Assembly: GCA_963575745.1 (NCBI GenBank)
Contig: CAUYUJ010017655.1
Location: forward strand, 1 to 32,170
DNA length: 32,170 nt
Source: Prorocentrum cordatum
Taxonomy: Eukaryota > Sar > Dinophyceae > Prorocentrales > Prorocentraceae
Direction: 5' to 3'
Below the pieces are notes generated by a model that saw only the letters and a program-made list of their open reading frames with translations, made no database searches and was not told where the DNA came from. Both the position numbers and the translations under genes were made by a program. Positions 9,840-18,864 of this stretch are shown here, one piece after another. The number at the start of each line of letters is the position of its first letter. Positions within the stretch are counted from its first letter, which is position 1.

Positions 9840-10180
9840 GCTTGAATAAGGAGCACTTGCTTTTCAATAGGGGCTCGGTCGTTGCTTAGGTCTGCATGCC
9901 TTTTTCCATCGTCCTTCGGCGTTACGTATTCTTTGTCGCTCCTTCTGCGTTATTCCTTGGACAGGAAAGGGGCTTCGTTCCGTACTTCTCGTTCCTTAGG
10001 TCCGGCCGATGATTGTAAGTTACAGTCATCGGCGCCCTCGCCTCGCGCAGCCCTTCATCAACGTCATGATTCTTTTCGAATCCAAGTAACATTTTACTTG
10101 GTTTTTCAATTCGTAGGTAAGTCAATTTTGTAGTCGTTGAGCTATATGAGTAACTGGTGATCGTTTTTTTGCTCATCATT
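9840..10180. repeat. Two near-perfect palindromes in an AT-richer stretch
   Basis: 10006-10032 pairs CCGATGATTGTAA with TTACAGTCATCGG around one base, with one mismatch. 10082-10101 is CCAAGTAACATTTTACTTGG, an 8-bp perfect stem with a 4-base loop. They lie 50 bp apart in sequence less GC-rich than its surroundings. No gene is seen, and function is unknown. Confidence 0.6.
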
Positions 10181-10432
10181 CTGCCGATCGGCGCGGGCCC
10201 TCGCACCCCCCACCTCCCCAGACCTCCTCCCTCGCGCCGCGAGGACAGCACGGCGGGAGGCGTCGTGTTCGCTGCCCTTCGGCCTCCCGGGGGGCCCTTC
10301 CCGGGCCCCGCGCGTGCTTCTTGTTCGCTGTCCTCGGCCCCGGGGGGCCCTTCCCGGGCCTCGGGAGCGTCAAACCACGGCTCAGGATGAGAAACCGGCC
10401 CCCATGGCAGGCGTTCAGGGTCCTGGGGGTCC

Positions 10433-10636
10433 CTCGGGCCGGACGAAAGGGGGGGGGGTGGGAAAGGGGGGGTGCACGAAATCTGCTGCATGCAGCTGGT
10501 TTCGGCCCCGCCGCCGGGCCCACTCCTCGATATACATGGGCGCCTCCGGGCGACAGGAGGCGCCGGGAAATCAGCTATACGCGAGCTGATTCTCAAACCC
10601 CCCCTTTGCTATCCCCCCCTTTTCGCCCGGCCCGAG
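10433..10636. mobile_element. Family C inverted-repeat element, copy 1
   Basis: The ends CTCGGGCCGGACGAAAGGGG and the complement of CCCCTTTTCGCCCGGCCCGAG form inverted repeats of about 20 bp. The interior shares with 19841-20022 the phrases CCCCGCCGCC, GCAGCTG, CTGATTCTCAA and GCTATCCCCCC. No coding frame is supported. Confidence 0.65.
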
Positions 10637-10979
10637 TCACGTGAGAAAGTCAACGGCGTCGGGGGGCCGGGGCCCCCCCCCCACCGTGGAGCAGCTCTTG
10701 GCTGCTTGTGGCGCCCGTTTCGAGCAGGTGGGGTCTCCCCCAGAGGGCGCACAGCTGCAGACCGTCTCACGAAGCAGAGGTCCAGAGCCAGACCACCCTT
10801 CTCCCACCCCTCCCTCCCGCCCAATGTCGAAGCGCCGAATCAGAACACGTTCATTTGCGCCCGCGGGGGTGGTGCCGCAGGACTTCGCTGGCGCAGATGA
10901 GCAGCGGGCGGGTCACCTCGCACAGGAGCAACCAGGCCTGTCCGCAGCCCTCTGTTATTTTTGAGCAGAAAGAATGGTC

Positions 10980-11070
10980 CTAGAGTGCTTGTGCGGGGTG
11001 TCTTGTGCGGGGTGCCTTGTGCGGTCTTGTGTGGGCTTTTGTGTTGGGCTCTGGGCGTTGATTCGCGTTC
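10980..11070. repeat. GTGCGGGGTGTCTT-type short tandem repeats
   Basis: GTGCTTGTGCGGGGTGTCTT, TGTGCGGGGTGCCTT and TGTGCGGTCTTGTG follow one another as 14-15 bp variants that fade into TTGTGTGGGC. Low-complexity tract without coding evidence. Confidence 0.6.
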
Positions 11071-11254
11071 TCTTGCTTCATTCTCCTGCGCAAGTCGTTT
11101 TGTGCGCGTCTTGTGCGCGACCACTCTTCGCTCGACCATTGATTGTTTCTGTTGCAAATAGTAGGCCTCCTGGGTGGGGTCCGAGCAGGTGGGGTCGGAG
11201 GACGGCGCCGCATCGCCGATCGGCGATGCTGCTCGATGTGTAGCCCGATTTTAT

Positions 11255-11335
11255 CCACGCCGACGTCGCCGATGCCTCGCCGACGTCGCCGATACATCGC
11301 CGATGCATCGCCGATGCATCGCGGTTGCGGCGCGA
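11255..11335. repeat. CATCGCCGATG tandem repeat
   Basis: Units of 9-12 bp built on GCCGACGTCGCCGATG and CATCGCCGATG. GCCGATCGGCGATG just upstream (11216-11230) is palindromic. Similar CGCCGATC/TATCGGCGAC motifs recur at 16795-16900. Confidence 0.7.
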
Positions 11336-11595
11336 TTCTCCGACCCCACCTCTTCGGACCCCGAATTCGCAGCGCTCAGCGTCTCCCACCACCTTCTGCC
11401 GATCCTTCACTCCTTTCCTTACCTCCGCCCTTCGTAGTCTTCATCGTCATCCTCATCATTGCTATCAGCATCAGCATTAGCATCAGCACTGCTGCACTCA
11501 CCCCACGTTTCGTGGCGCCACGCGGGGCTCCACCGGCCCCAGTGTGTGCATCCACATGCGGTCTCCCCGCCCAGTTCGGCACACCCTTCACTCAG

Positions 11596-11756
11596 GAGGG
11601 ACAAAAAACACACAGACACAATTACTCGTCGATTCCCAGGAACATATGGGAAAATATGGGAAGTGGGGGGAAAGACAAAAAACCCCAAAATATTGGAAAA
11701 TATAGGGGAATCTTTTTATTTGTGTGTATTTATTTGTGTGTCCCAGGGCCCCTTCA
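11596..11756 (+). mobile_element. Family A inverted-repeat element, copy 3
   Basis: Begins GAGGGACAAAAAACACACAG and ends TTTGTGTGTCCCAGGGCCCC. Outside the ends lie TTCACTCAG and TTCACGAG, an imperfect short direct repeat. Sequence about 50-100 bp further out is also duplicated (GCATCCACATGCGGTCTCCC near 11546 and GCGTCCACCTGCAGTCCCCC near 11811), so the element sits inside a duplicated host segment. Confidence 0.78.
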
Positions 11757-11975
11757 TTCACGAGAATCGTGGCACCGTTGGGAGCTCCACTTGCATCCCG
11801 AGAAGGTGCGTGCGTCCACCTGCAGTCCCCCCGCCCATGTCGGCCCAGTGCCCCTCGGGCGTTGTGTGGGGGATGCCTGCCCCTCCTCGTCGCGTAGCGT
11901 CGTGGCACCAGAAGGGTAAGCTGCCTCTCCCTTGCGGAGAAGGTGATATACTGAGGTGTGGCGACTCCGAGGGTG

Positions 11976-12106
11976 CTTGGCATCGCTCGGACGTGTGCAT
12001 GTCTCCTTCGGCGAGGACCACCGAGGAGCATCCTTGATAATTCGGCCAAAAAGCCACGCACGAAACCGAAAAAAACACGGGGAATGGACGTCCGAGGGAT
12101 GGCCAG
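11976..12106. mobile_element. Family B MITE, copy 2
   Basis: 131 bp with ends CTTGGCATCGCTCGGACGT and ACGTCCGAGGGATGGCCAG. The second is the reverse complement of the first apart from a few changes. GGTG lies directly outside both ends (11972-11975 and 12107-12110). Confidence 0.88.
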
Positions 12107-12114
12107 GGTGGGGG

Positions 12115-12430
12115 CCGAGGATGAGTGACACGATGCGCGAGGCAGGATTTGAAGCCGCTGAACAGCGGGAAGCGCAAAGCGCGCCTGGTGCCTGGGAGGT
12201 CTTGGGGAAACCTGAATGCGGGCCTCTCTGACGGTGCTCCTGGAGGGGCTTCTGGGAACTTGGGAGGGTGCCGGGGGGGTTTGAGGCCGCCGACAGCGGC
12301 GGGAAGCGCACAGTTCATCATGTTCCTGGGAGGGCTCCCGGGGACATGAATTGCGCGCCTCTCTTGCGATGTTCCCGGAGGGGCTTCCGGGAGCATGGGC
12401 GGGTGCCCAGGGGTTGTGAGAACATGCCCA
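12115..12430. repeat. Degenerate GGGAGCGCTTCC-type duplications
   Basis: GCTCCTGGAGGGGCTTCTGG, TGTTCCTGGGAGGGCTCCCG and TGTTCCCGGAGGGGCTTCCG repeat at irregular spacing, as do GAAGCCGCTGAACAGCGGGA and GAGGCCGCCGACAGCGGCGG. This is an eroded repeat of roughly 130 bp without coding evidence. Confidence 0.5.
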
Positions 12431-12439
12431 TCCGAGCTT

Positions 12440-13130
12440 AGGGCTTAGCTACGAGCCCGTTTGCGTCAGAGAGTGTTCGGGAAAGGCTTCGCCAGAACCT
12501 GATGGGAATATTCTTGCTACCCTCTAGGATCCGTGCAAGTTGGCCAGCAGGTGAGGACCTGTGCTGCCATTCAGCCACTTCGGCCCCTAGGGTGGGTGGG
12601 CGGTGGGCCTTCTGCCTTGTGGCCACTCCCACTTCCGCTCCCGCCGCTCCCTACCCTGCAAAGTGTGGGGTGGGCGAGTCGGGCCGAGGAGAACCTGGCG
12701 GCACCCGCACGACCCGTGCCATCTCTTGAAGAGGTCTGTCACTGATGCCGGAATGTCTCCCCCTGTCGCTATGTGGGGATGCCTGCCCATCCTCGGCGCG
12801 TCGCGTCGAGGCGCCGGGAGAGTACGACGGAACATGATACGATGAGGACGCAGAAGCAGCAAGTCTTCTTGTCTCCCCATCCTCTCGTTCGGCCGCGCCT
12901 TCCCTCCGCTCCTTCTCTTGCATGGTGGCACACTTCGCTCTGTCGGCATCCCCGCTTAGGCATCCATCGCCAGCGCAGACGTCCCCTGCCGAGCCGCCGA
13001 CGCAGAAAGTCTCCCCATCGCCTCCCCCTCCCCCTTCACGCTGCCCAGCAGCGCGGGCCCCAGGCGCGCAAGGTTCATGGAGAACGATCCAGTGGAGAGG
13101 CAGCATGGTGCCAAACCATTTCCAGACGTC
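12440..13130. other. No gene recognised
   Basis: Mixed GC-rich sequence. TGGGGATGCCTGCCCATCCT at 12773 repeats TGGGGGATGCCTGCCCCTCC near 11867, so part is duplicated from the 11.8-kb region. 13075-13140 (GGAGAGGCAGCATGGTGCCA) resembles 14597-14650 (GGAGAGGAAGCATGTTGCCA), with AT-rich sequence following in both, another dispersed repeat pair. Confidence 0.4.
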
Positions 13131-13243
13131 CAAAGCATGTGTTGAGCATGCTTTTTATTAACACGTAAAACGCAGGGCTGAACCGTGTTTGGAACATGCT
13201 CAGACTTTTAAGCACATGTTCAACTCAACGATCGGATTGTTAG

Positions 13244-13375
13244 CTTGGCATCGCTCGGACGTGTGCAGTTTTCCTTCGGCGAGGACCATCGAGGAGCATC
13301 CCTGATCATTTGGCGAAAACGCCACGCACGAAACCGAACAAAAACACAGGGAATGGACGTCCGAGCGATGGCCAG
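13244..13375. mobile_element. Family B MITE, copy 3
   Basis: 132 bp, the best-preserved copy. The ends CTTGGCATCGCTCGGACGT and ACGTCCGAGCGATGGCCAG are inverted repeats with two mismatches. TTAG lies directly outside both ends (13240-13243 and 13376-13379). Confidence 0.9.
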
Positions 13376-13435
13376 TTAGGGTGTCTACTGTCATGGCATC
13401 CGCCACGCAGGGTGCGAGCGGGCGCGCACCGAGCG

Positions 13436-13560
13436 ATGGCGAGGCGCGCTGCGTGCTCCGGCGGAGCCTGCTCGCTCTCGCTCGCGGGTGCCCTCCTGGG
13501 CCCTGCCGCTGCGGGCCGCAGGCCCCTCGGGAGGATCCTGTGCATCCCTCGCCCAGAGGG
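13436..13560 (+). CDS. Weak candidate 5' exon (signal peptide) of the aspartic protease
   Basis: An ATG at 13436 opens MARRAAC followed by a small-residue and Leu-rich run (LSLAGALLGPAAAG), a shape compatible with a secretory signal peptide and its cleavage site. It lies 0.7 kb upstream of the catalytic exon, with a TCC microsatellite between. Between them, 13921-14013 reads EVVRVSRRSVVGQNQRLDVL in the frame of the catalytic exon, basic sequence of the kind found in A1 protease propeptides. Splice borders for both pieces are not clear, and GC-rich DNA easily gives Ala/Leu/Arg-rich frames, so this is only a placement guess. Confidence 0.2.
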
Positions 13561-13599
13561 GCGAGTGGACGCTCCGTGGGCTCCTTCTCCTCATCCTCA

Positions 13600-13772
13600 T
13601 CCTCCTCCTCCTCTTCCTCCCGCCCTCAGGCTACCGACGCTCCTCCTCCTCTTCCTCCTCCTCCTCCTCCTCCTCCTCCTCCTCCTCCTCCTCCTCCTCC
13701 TCTCTCTCCTCCCCCTCCCTCTCCCCCTCCTCTTCCTCCTCCTCCTCCTCCTCCTCCTCCTCCTCCTCCTCC
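13600..13772. repeat. (TCC)n microsatellite
   Basis: Two long CTC/TCC blocks with brief interruptions. They generate poly-Ser/Pro/Leu frames on + and poly-Gly/Arg frames on -. Confidence 0.9.
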
Positions 13773-14140
13773 CAGGGCCCGTGTGACAGCAGGCTCCCCA
13801 CTTACGGTCGGGCACTTCTGCTTGGCATGTCGCGGCGGTGGCCCCGGCGGCGCGCGATGCCTTTTCGAGCTTGCAGCGTGGCGCTCCGCTCGGCGGTGCC
13901 AGGAGTTGGCCAAGGCTCGGGATGCTGACGCTGGGGAGCAGGGAGGTGGTACGCGTGTCGCGCCGAAGCGTGGTGGGCCAGAACCAGCGGCTCGACGTGC
14001 TCTGCCAAAGTTACCGACTCGTCCCTAGTTCTCGTCTCGAACTCAGCGCCGAATCCGAGCCCCATCCGAAGCCAATCCCGGACCCTTTCCGCCGCCCGCG
14101 GCCCCGCGGGGAGACTGCCCCCCCGCAGTGCGGGCCGCAG

Positions 14141-14239
14141 GCTTCCGAGTACTACGGCCAGGTGAGCATTGGGAGCCCGGCCCAGACCTTCCTGGTGGTG
14201 TTCGACACCGGCAGCGGCAACCTGCTGCTGCCGTCGAAG
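14141..14239 (+). CDS. Aspartic protease (pepsin family A1), exon with catalytic D-T-G-S
   Basis: Thirty-three codons in phase 0, containing EYYGQVSIGSPAQTF, then VVFDTGSGNLLLPSK. In A1 peptidases the N-terminal lobe begins Y-Y-G-x-I-x-I-G-x-P-x-Q-x-F and reaches the first catalytic Asp in D-T-G-S followed by a hydrophobic-P-S motif, as seen here. The enzyme hydrolyses peptide bonds at acidic pH, usually in secretory or lysosomal compartments. The start is taken at the AG|G acceptor at 14140; one at 14128 is the alternative. The end is set by continuity with the exon at 23505: AAG is followed by GAGCTC, a GA donor of the type used in dinoflagellates. Reading on unspliced gives unrelated repeat D-associated sequence. 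The second catalytic motif is absent from the window. Confidence 0.8.
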
Positions 14240-14291
14240 GAGCTCGTGGGCGAAAGGCATGTCCGTATCCGCGGCCTCGCGGGCTGGGGCC

Positions 14292-14403
14292 TCTGGGCCG
14301 CGACCCCGCGGGCACGGGGCGATTTGTTCGCGGATGCCCCGCGCGGGACGTACCCGTGCGTCCGCGCATCTGCGGGATCGCGCCCCGGAATCCAGACCGC
14401 GAG
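14292..14403 (+). repeat. Repeat E, forward copy
   Basis: About 112 bp matching the reverse complement of 17173-17287 with few differences. Shared blocks include CTGGGCCGCGACCCCGCGG, TTGTTCGCGGATGCCCCGCG, GGGACGTACCCGTGCG and TCGCGCCCCGGAATCCAGAC. Both copies keep an open frame reading LFADAPRGTYPC, on + here and on - in the other copy. Confidence 0.85.
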
Positions 14404-14769
14404 TCGGCCGCGAGCGAGGGGGGGAAGTGAGAGGGGGCCGGCCTTCTCAGAAGGCTCGGGAGTCCCCCGGCCTTTGGGAGAAGTTCTCTGAGCGCTCCCT
14501 CCCCGATTAGAGACAAAAGCCTCTCGGACGGCGCGAGGGCTCCTGCGAAGTCTCGCCGCCTTCTGAGAAGGCCTTGTCTTGTGGAGGACGATCAACGGAG
14601 AGGAAGCATGTTGCCAAATACATTCCAGATGTCTAGAACATGTGTTTTACGGTTTTAAGCACGTAAAAACCATGTCTTAGAAGCACTTCGGGGCATTTTT
14701 CCGACATCCCAAACACATTTTCATTCGATGATAGGACTGTCAGGGTGTCCATTGTCGTGGCATCCACAA

Positions 14770-14823
14770 GCCGTGTCCTTCTCACTCCCCCCACCCTCGC
14801 TCGCCGCCGAGCGAGGGCGTGGA
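14770..14823 (+). repeat. Hairpin-containing dispersed repeat, copy 1
   Basis: TGTCCTTCTCACTCCCCCCA leads into a perfect hairpin with 9-bp arms CCTCGCTCG and CGAGCGAGG (14795-14816), then GCGTGGAT. The same order occurs at 16205-16252. Confidence 0.75.
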
Positions 14824-14879
14824 TAGGGGACCACATGCGAATCCTTGTTCCTTATTAGAATCTACCCCCACCTACCTCG

Positions 14880-15610
14880 TATTCCGGCCGATAGCGGCCC
14901 AATCCGGGACCTCCCATCCGGATTGTAAACAATCAATACAAAGTGGCCGTTTTTCTTCTCAACATCGTCTTTGTTGTCGTCGGCGATGCGAAAAGCGTGG
15001 CAGGAATGGGACGCGGCGCACATCGCGCGCGGCAGTCAATCTGGGCCCGCCCATCCTGACTGTAAAAAATCAATATGAAGTCTTCGTTGTTTCCTCTCAG
15101 CATGGCCTGCCTTGTCGCCGACAGTGCGAAATATGTGGCAGCAGTGGGACGCGGCGCACATATGGGACGCGGCGCACATCGCGCGCGCGCCCGTCAATCC
15201 GGGCCCGCCCATCCTGACTGTAAAAAATCAATACGACGTCTCCGTTTTTTCCTCTCAGATGGCCTCCCTTGTCGCCGACGGTGCGGAATATGTGGCAAGA
15301 ATGGGACGCGGCGCACACCGCGCGCGGACGTCCATGCGGGCTGCGGGCCCTCACATCCTGATTGTAAAAAAAACAATACCGAGTTGCCGTTTTTCCTTTC
15401 ATCATGGTCTGTCTTGTCCTCGACGATGCGAAATGCGTGGCGGGAATGGAGCGCAGCGCACAGCGCGCGCAGACTTCTGGGGCAACCCCAAGGCGGGAGG
15501 GGCCACCTTACTTGTCAGAAGCAATGTCATGCTGATTTTCCCTGCCCACATAGCTGTTCTTGTCGTCCACCCCGTAAAAGTGCATGTCAAGAATTGGGCG
15601 CGGCACACCC
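14880..15610. repeat. Satellite of about 150 bp, five units
   Basis: Units are marked by CATCCTGACTGTAAAAAATC (near 15052 and 15210), with variants near 14915, 15354 and, most eroded, 15511. Spacing is 137-158 bp. Each unit also carries a CTTGTCGCCGAC-type box, GCGAAATATGTGGCA and GGGACGCGGCGCACA. Frames on both strands are open through it but drift between units, so it is treated as satellite and not coding. Confidence 0.85.
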
Positions 15611-15729
15611 CCCTCCCCCCCCGCTCGAAGTGAATGAAATGACCTTCCCGCTTGGGCGCCGAGCGACATTTTCTCAAAGTTGCGCTCCCGCTTTGGCTCG
15701 TCCCACGTTTCTAGCTCGCCAATTCATTG

Positions 15730-15990
15730 GGCGCCGGGGCGTTCCAGGAGGCCCTGGGGTGACGAATGCCTGGGAGGTTTTTGCTTGTTCAGGCTCTTGG
15801 AGGGCCTCGAGAGGCTCCCCGCGGTTTCTTGGCGGCGTCTGCGGCCGTCTGGAGGCCATCTTGGGCGTCTCGGTACGATCTTTCGGCGACTCAGGGCCCC
15901 TCGGATCGTCTCGGGGGCGTCTCGGCTCTCTTGGGGCGTTCCTGGGGCGCTCTGGGACCTGGAAGTCAGCGCTCTGGGACCTGCGACACT
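15730..15990. repeat. GGCCGTCTTGGG-type minisatellite, decayed
   Basis: Phrases such as TCTGGAGGCCATCTTGGGCG and GGGGCGTCTCGGCTCTCTTG echo the repeat at 610-960 in the same orientation. Units are less regular here. Confidence 0.45.
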
Positions 15991-16127
15991 GAAATGCCCG
16001 CGCAGCCCCCACATGTGCCATCGCTGTTTCTTATGTTGTGGGAGGGCGGGTGGGAATGGGCATGCCATGCTTGACTCGCTCGAGCTGGCTAGCTTGACCC
16101 TAAACCTACCCCCACCCCACCCCACCG

Positions 16128-16252
16128 CCGAGCGAAGTGAACCCCACCCTCCCCCTTCAGAAATCGTGGGGGGTAGGGGTAGGGTTCGCATGTGGCCCCC
16201 TGCTTGTCCTTCTCACTCCCCCCCCTCGCTCGCCGCCGAGCGAGGGCGTGGA
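16128..16252 (+). repeat. Dispersed repeat D, forward copy, joined to hairpin repeat copy 2
   Basis: 16128-16200 matches the reverse complement of 3910-3981. It runs directly into TGTCCTTCTCACTCCCCC and the same 9-bp hairpin as at 14795 (here 16224-16245). At 14770-14850 the two parts appear in a different order (CCACATGCGAA after the hairpin), which suggests one composite repeat that has rearranged. Confidence 0.75.
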
Positions 16253-16394
16253 TGCGGAGACGGTCGCCGCTCGCGGGAAGCTCTCTGCGGGCTCTCGGCC
16301 TCGGCGCCCTCGGCGGGCCCTCGGCCTCGGCCTCGGCCTCGGCGACGCGAGGCCCCCCCCCCCTCCCCTCGCCCAGGACGACCAGGCGTGCCCT

Positions 16395-16535
16395 GGAGGA
16401 GGAGGGGAGGAGGGAGGAGGGGAGGAGGAGGAGGAGAGAGGAGGAGGAGGAGAGGAGGAGGAGGAGGAGGAGGCGGAGGAGGAGGAGGAGGAGGAGGAGG
16501 AGGAGGAGCAGGAGGAGCAGGAGGGAGGAGGCGGA
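16395..16535. repeat. (AGG)n microsatellite
   Basis: AGG triplets with GGG and GCA interruptions, giving Glu-, Arg- or Gly-rich frames on +. Confidence 0.9.
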
Positions 16536-16599
16536 TCGACCGCTCCAGGGCGTTCTGGACGGAGTTTGCCACCGTCGAAGCCCCGCCGGGCCCCACCTG

Positions 16600-17160
16600 G
16601 CAGATCGGGGCGCTCGCGGAGGCGAGAAGCTACCCTATCTTTGGCAGGCCAGGTGCTGCTTGCTTCGGCAGGCGGGAGGGGCGTTCAAGAGCGCTCTAGA
16701 ATGGCCCGGTGCCCGCTGCGTCCTCCAGTCAGTGGCAACGTCAGGGGGGGGGTTAGCTCAGGGGGGGAATGCATCGACCCTCCCCATCGCCCATTCGTCG
16801 CCGATCGGGGACCGATAGCCTGCCCCAGCCAGGCACGTGGGGCTCTGCTGTCGAAGGCCTATCGCCAGTCTATCGGCGACGCCTCGCCGATTCCAGGCCG
16901 ATGGTCCCCCCCTGAGCTGGCCCCCTGGGGTCATGACGTTCCCCTTCATCCAGCCCCGCCAGTGATTCCCGACTCACCCTCACCCAGGTGATATAGTCTT
17001 TCCCGTGCCCTCGTCCTGCAAGCGGGCCGCGCCTCTGCAAAGGCTCCAGGGAGAGCCGCGCTTCTTGCCCCTCGCCCTGGGCAGAGGGCCGAAAGGCCCG
17101 GCGGACGGAGGCGAGAGGAAGCCGAAGAACAGAACATCGGTCACGAGCGCCGACCGCGTC
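16600..17160. other. No gene recognised
   Basis: GC-rich sequence with overlapping open frames on both strands and no recognisable motif. Palindromic GGCGAC/GCCGATC motifs lie at 16795-16900. A tRNA A-box look-alike at 16750 was examined and rejected. Confidence 0.4.
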
Positions 17161-17172
17161 CGTATCCACGCC

Positions 17173-17287
17173 CTCGCGGTCTGGATTCCGGGGCGCGATC
17201 TCGCAGATGCGCGGGCGGTCGCACGGGTACGTCCCGCGCGGGGCATCCGCGAACAACACGCCCCGCGTCCGCGGGGTCGCGGCCCAG
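17173..17287 (-). repeat. Repeat E, inverted copy
   Basis: Reverse complement of 14292-14403 with few changes. On the - strand the open frame again reads LFADAPRGTYPC. With the copy 2.8 kb upstream it forms a widely spaced inverted repeat inside the protease intron. Confidence 0.85.
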
Positions 17288-17329
17288 CGGATCGCCCACG
17301 AATCGGAGGTGGATGGGACCCCCACCCTG

Positions 17330-17660
17330 CCTAGTCGACTCGCGAGTCGCCTTCTCTTCGGTTCTCTGGAGGGCGCTGCGGCCGCAAGTTCTGCGGGCTG
17401 GTGCCCGCTGGTGCTGGCCTGGGGTCGTGATCACCGATGGGTGTTTTGCTAGAGGGGGTTTTGCCCACCCACGGCAGATTGGATCGACATGAACTTTCGG
17501 ATGTCTGCGCGGAGTTCTTGGTTCGGCGCTTGGCCTCCCTGGCGGCGACTCTGGCGCCGACCCAATTCGCGCGGACCTCCAAAAGTTCAGGTGTGTGCAG
17601 CTGTTCATCTTCTAAGCTGGCGAGGGTATATGCCCATCCCTGAAAGAGCTTGTTCTACCG
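17330..17660. other. Ambiguous open sequence, strand unresolved
   Basis: Both strands have protein-like frames here. On - one reads ELRADIRKFMSIQSAV, on + another reads HELSDVCAEFLVRRLASLAA. They overlap, so at most one is real. No family is recognised and no splice border decides. Confidence 0.2.
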
Positions 17661-17689
17661 ATGCTGGCGGAAAACCAGGGGGGTCCCTG

Positions 17690-17925
17690 GGGTTCCTCCC
17701 CCCCTCCTCGAAAACCGGGGGGGGGGTCACTACCGGTTCAAACCACCCCCCCCAGTCCATCATGAAAAGGGGGGGGTCACTACCAGTTCGGGGGTCACTA
17801 CCGGTTCGACCCCCCCCCCCTCGAAAACCGGGGGGGGGTCACTACCGGTTCGAACCCCCCCCTTCCCCCCCTCGAAAACCGAGTGGGCCACTACCGGTTC
17901 GAACTCCCCCCCCCCTCGCCGCCGG
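17690..17925 (+). repeat. C-rich minisatellite, left arm
   Basis: About five imperfect units, each holding GGTCACTACCGGTTCGAACC, a C-run, TCGAAAACCG and a G-run. The unit is about 45-55 bp. The same unit occurs reverse-complemented at 18865-19112. Confidence 0.85.
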
Positions 17926-17939
17926 CAAACGATGCCCGC

Positions 17940-18835
17940 TCCTCGGGACAGTTGGAGAATGGTGGGATGTTGGGACAGTGGTGGGAACGGTGGTGGTGGG
18001 TGCGGGGACAGTGGGACAGTGGTGCGGACAGTGGTGAGGACGGTGGTGGTGGGGACAGTGGTGAGGGGACAGCGGGACAGTGGTGGGGACAGTGGGACAG
18101 TGGTGGGGACGGTAGTGGTGGGGACAGTGGTGAAGGCGGTGGTGAGGACAGTGGTGGGACATCAGCACAGTGGGGAAAGTGGGACATCACAGTGGGACAG
18201 CGGCGGGGACAGTGGGACAGTGGTGGGAACAGTGGGGACAGTGGGACAGTGGTGGGGACCGTGGGGAAAGTGGGGAGAGTGGGATTGTGGTGGGACAATG
18301 GCGGGGAGAGTGGGGACAATGAGACACTGGTGGGGGCACTGGTGGGGACAGCGGTGACAATGGTGGGAACAGTGGGGACAGTGGTGGGAACGGTGGTGGT
18401 GGGAACAGTGGTGTGGGGACAGTGGGAACGTGGTGGAAACAGTGGGACAGTGGAGGGTACAGTGGTGGTGGCGACAGTGGTGAGGGCGGTGGCGAGGACG
18501 GCGGTGTGATAATGGGACAGAGGTGCAGTAGGGACAGTGGTGGGGACAGTGGGGACAGTGGTGGGAACAGTGGGACAGCTCAGTGGGACAGCGGCGGGGA
18601 CAGTGGGACAGTGGGACAGCGGGAACAGTGGGACAGTGGTTGGGGCCGTGGAAGAAGTAGGGAGTGGAACCGTGGTGGGAACAGTGGTGGGGACAGTGGG
18701 GACAGTGCGACAGTGGTGGGGGCACTGGTGAGGACAGTGGTGACGGTGGTGGGAACAGCGGGGACAGTGGTGGTGAGGACAGTGGTGCAGGGGACAGCAG
18801 TGGGGGATGTGGTGCGGACGGTGGTAGGGACCCAG
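17940..18835. repeat. GGGACAGTGGTG-type array, about 0.9 kb
   Basis: Variants of GGGACAGTGG and GGGACAGTGGTG run for about 900 bp with a strong strand bias (G and A on +). One + frame gives a long Gly-Asp-Ser-Gly pattern and the opposite strand a Pro-Thr/His-His-Cys-Pro pattern. Both reflect the repeat unit. G-runs spaced by 3-8 bases suggest G-quadruplex potential (inference). Confidence 0.9.
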
Positions 18836-18864
18836 AGTTGTTTGCTGGCGGTGAGCGTGGGGGG

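Noticed and set aside
14920-15600. Possible zinc-finger-like protein in the 150-bp satellite
   Set aside because: Cys positions shift frame from unit to unit and both strands are open, so the periodicity is that of the DNA repeat.
16745-16830. GGGTTAGCTCAGGGGGG resembling a tRNA A box
   Set aside because: No B box or complementary acceptor stem follows at tRNA distance.
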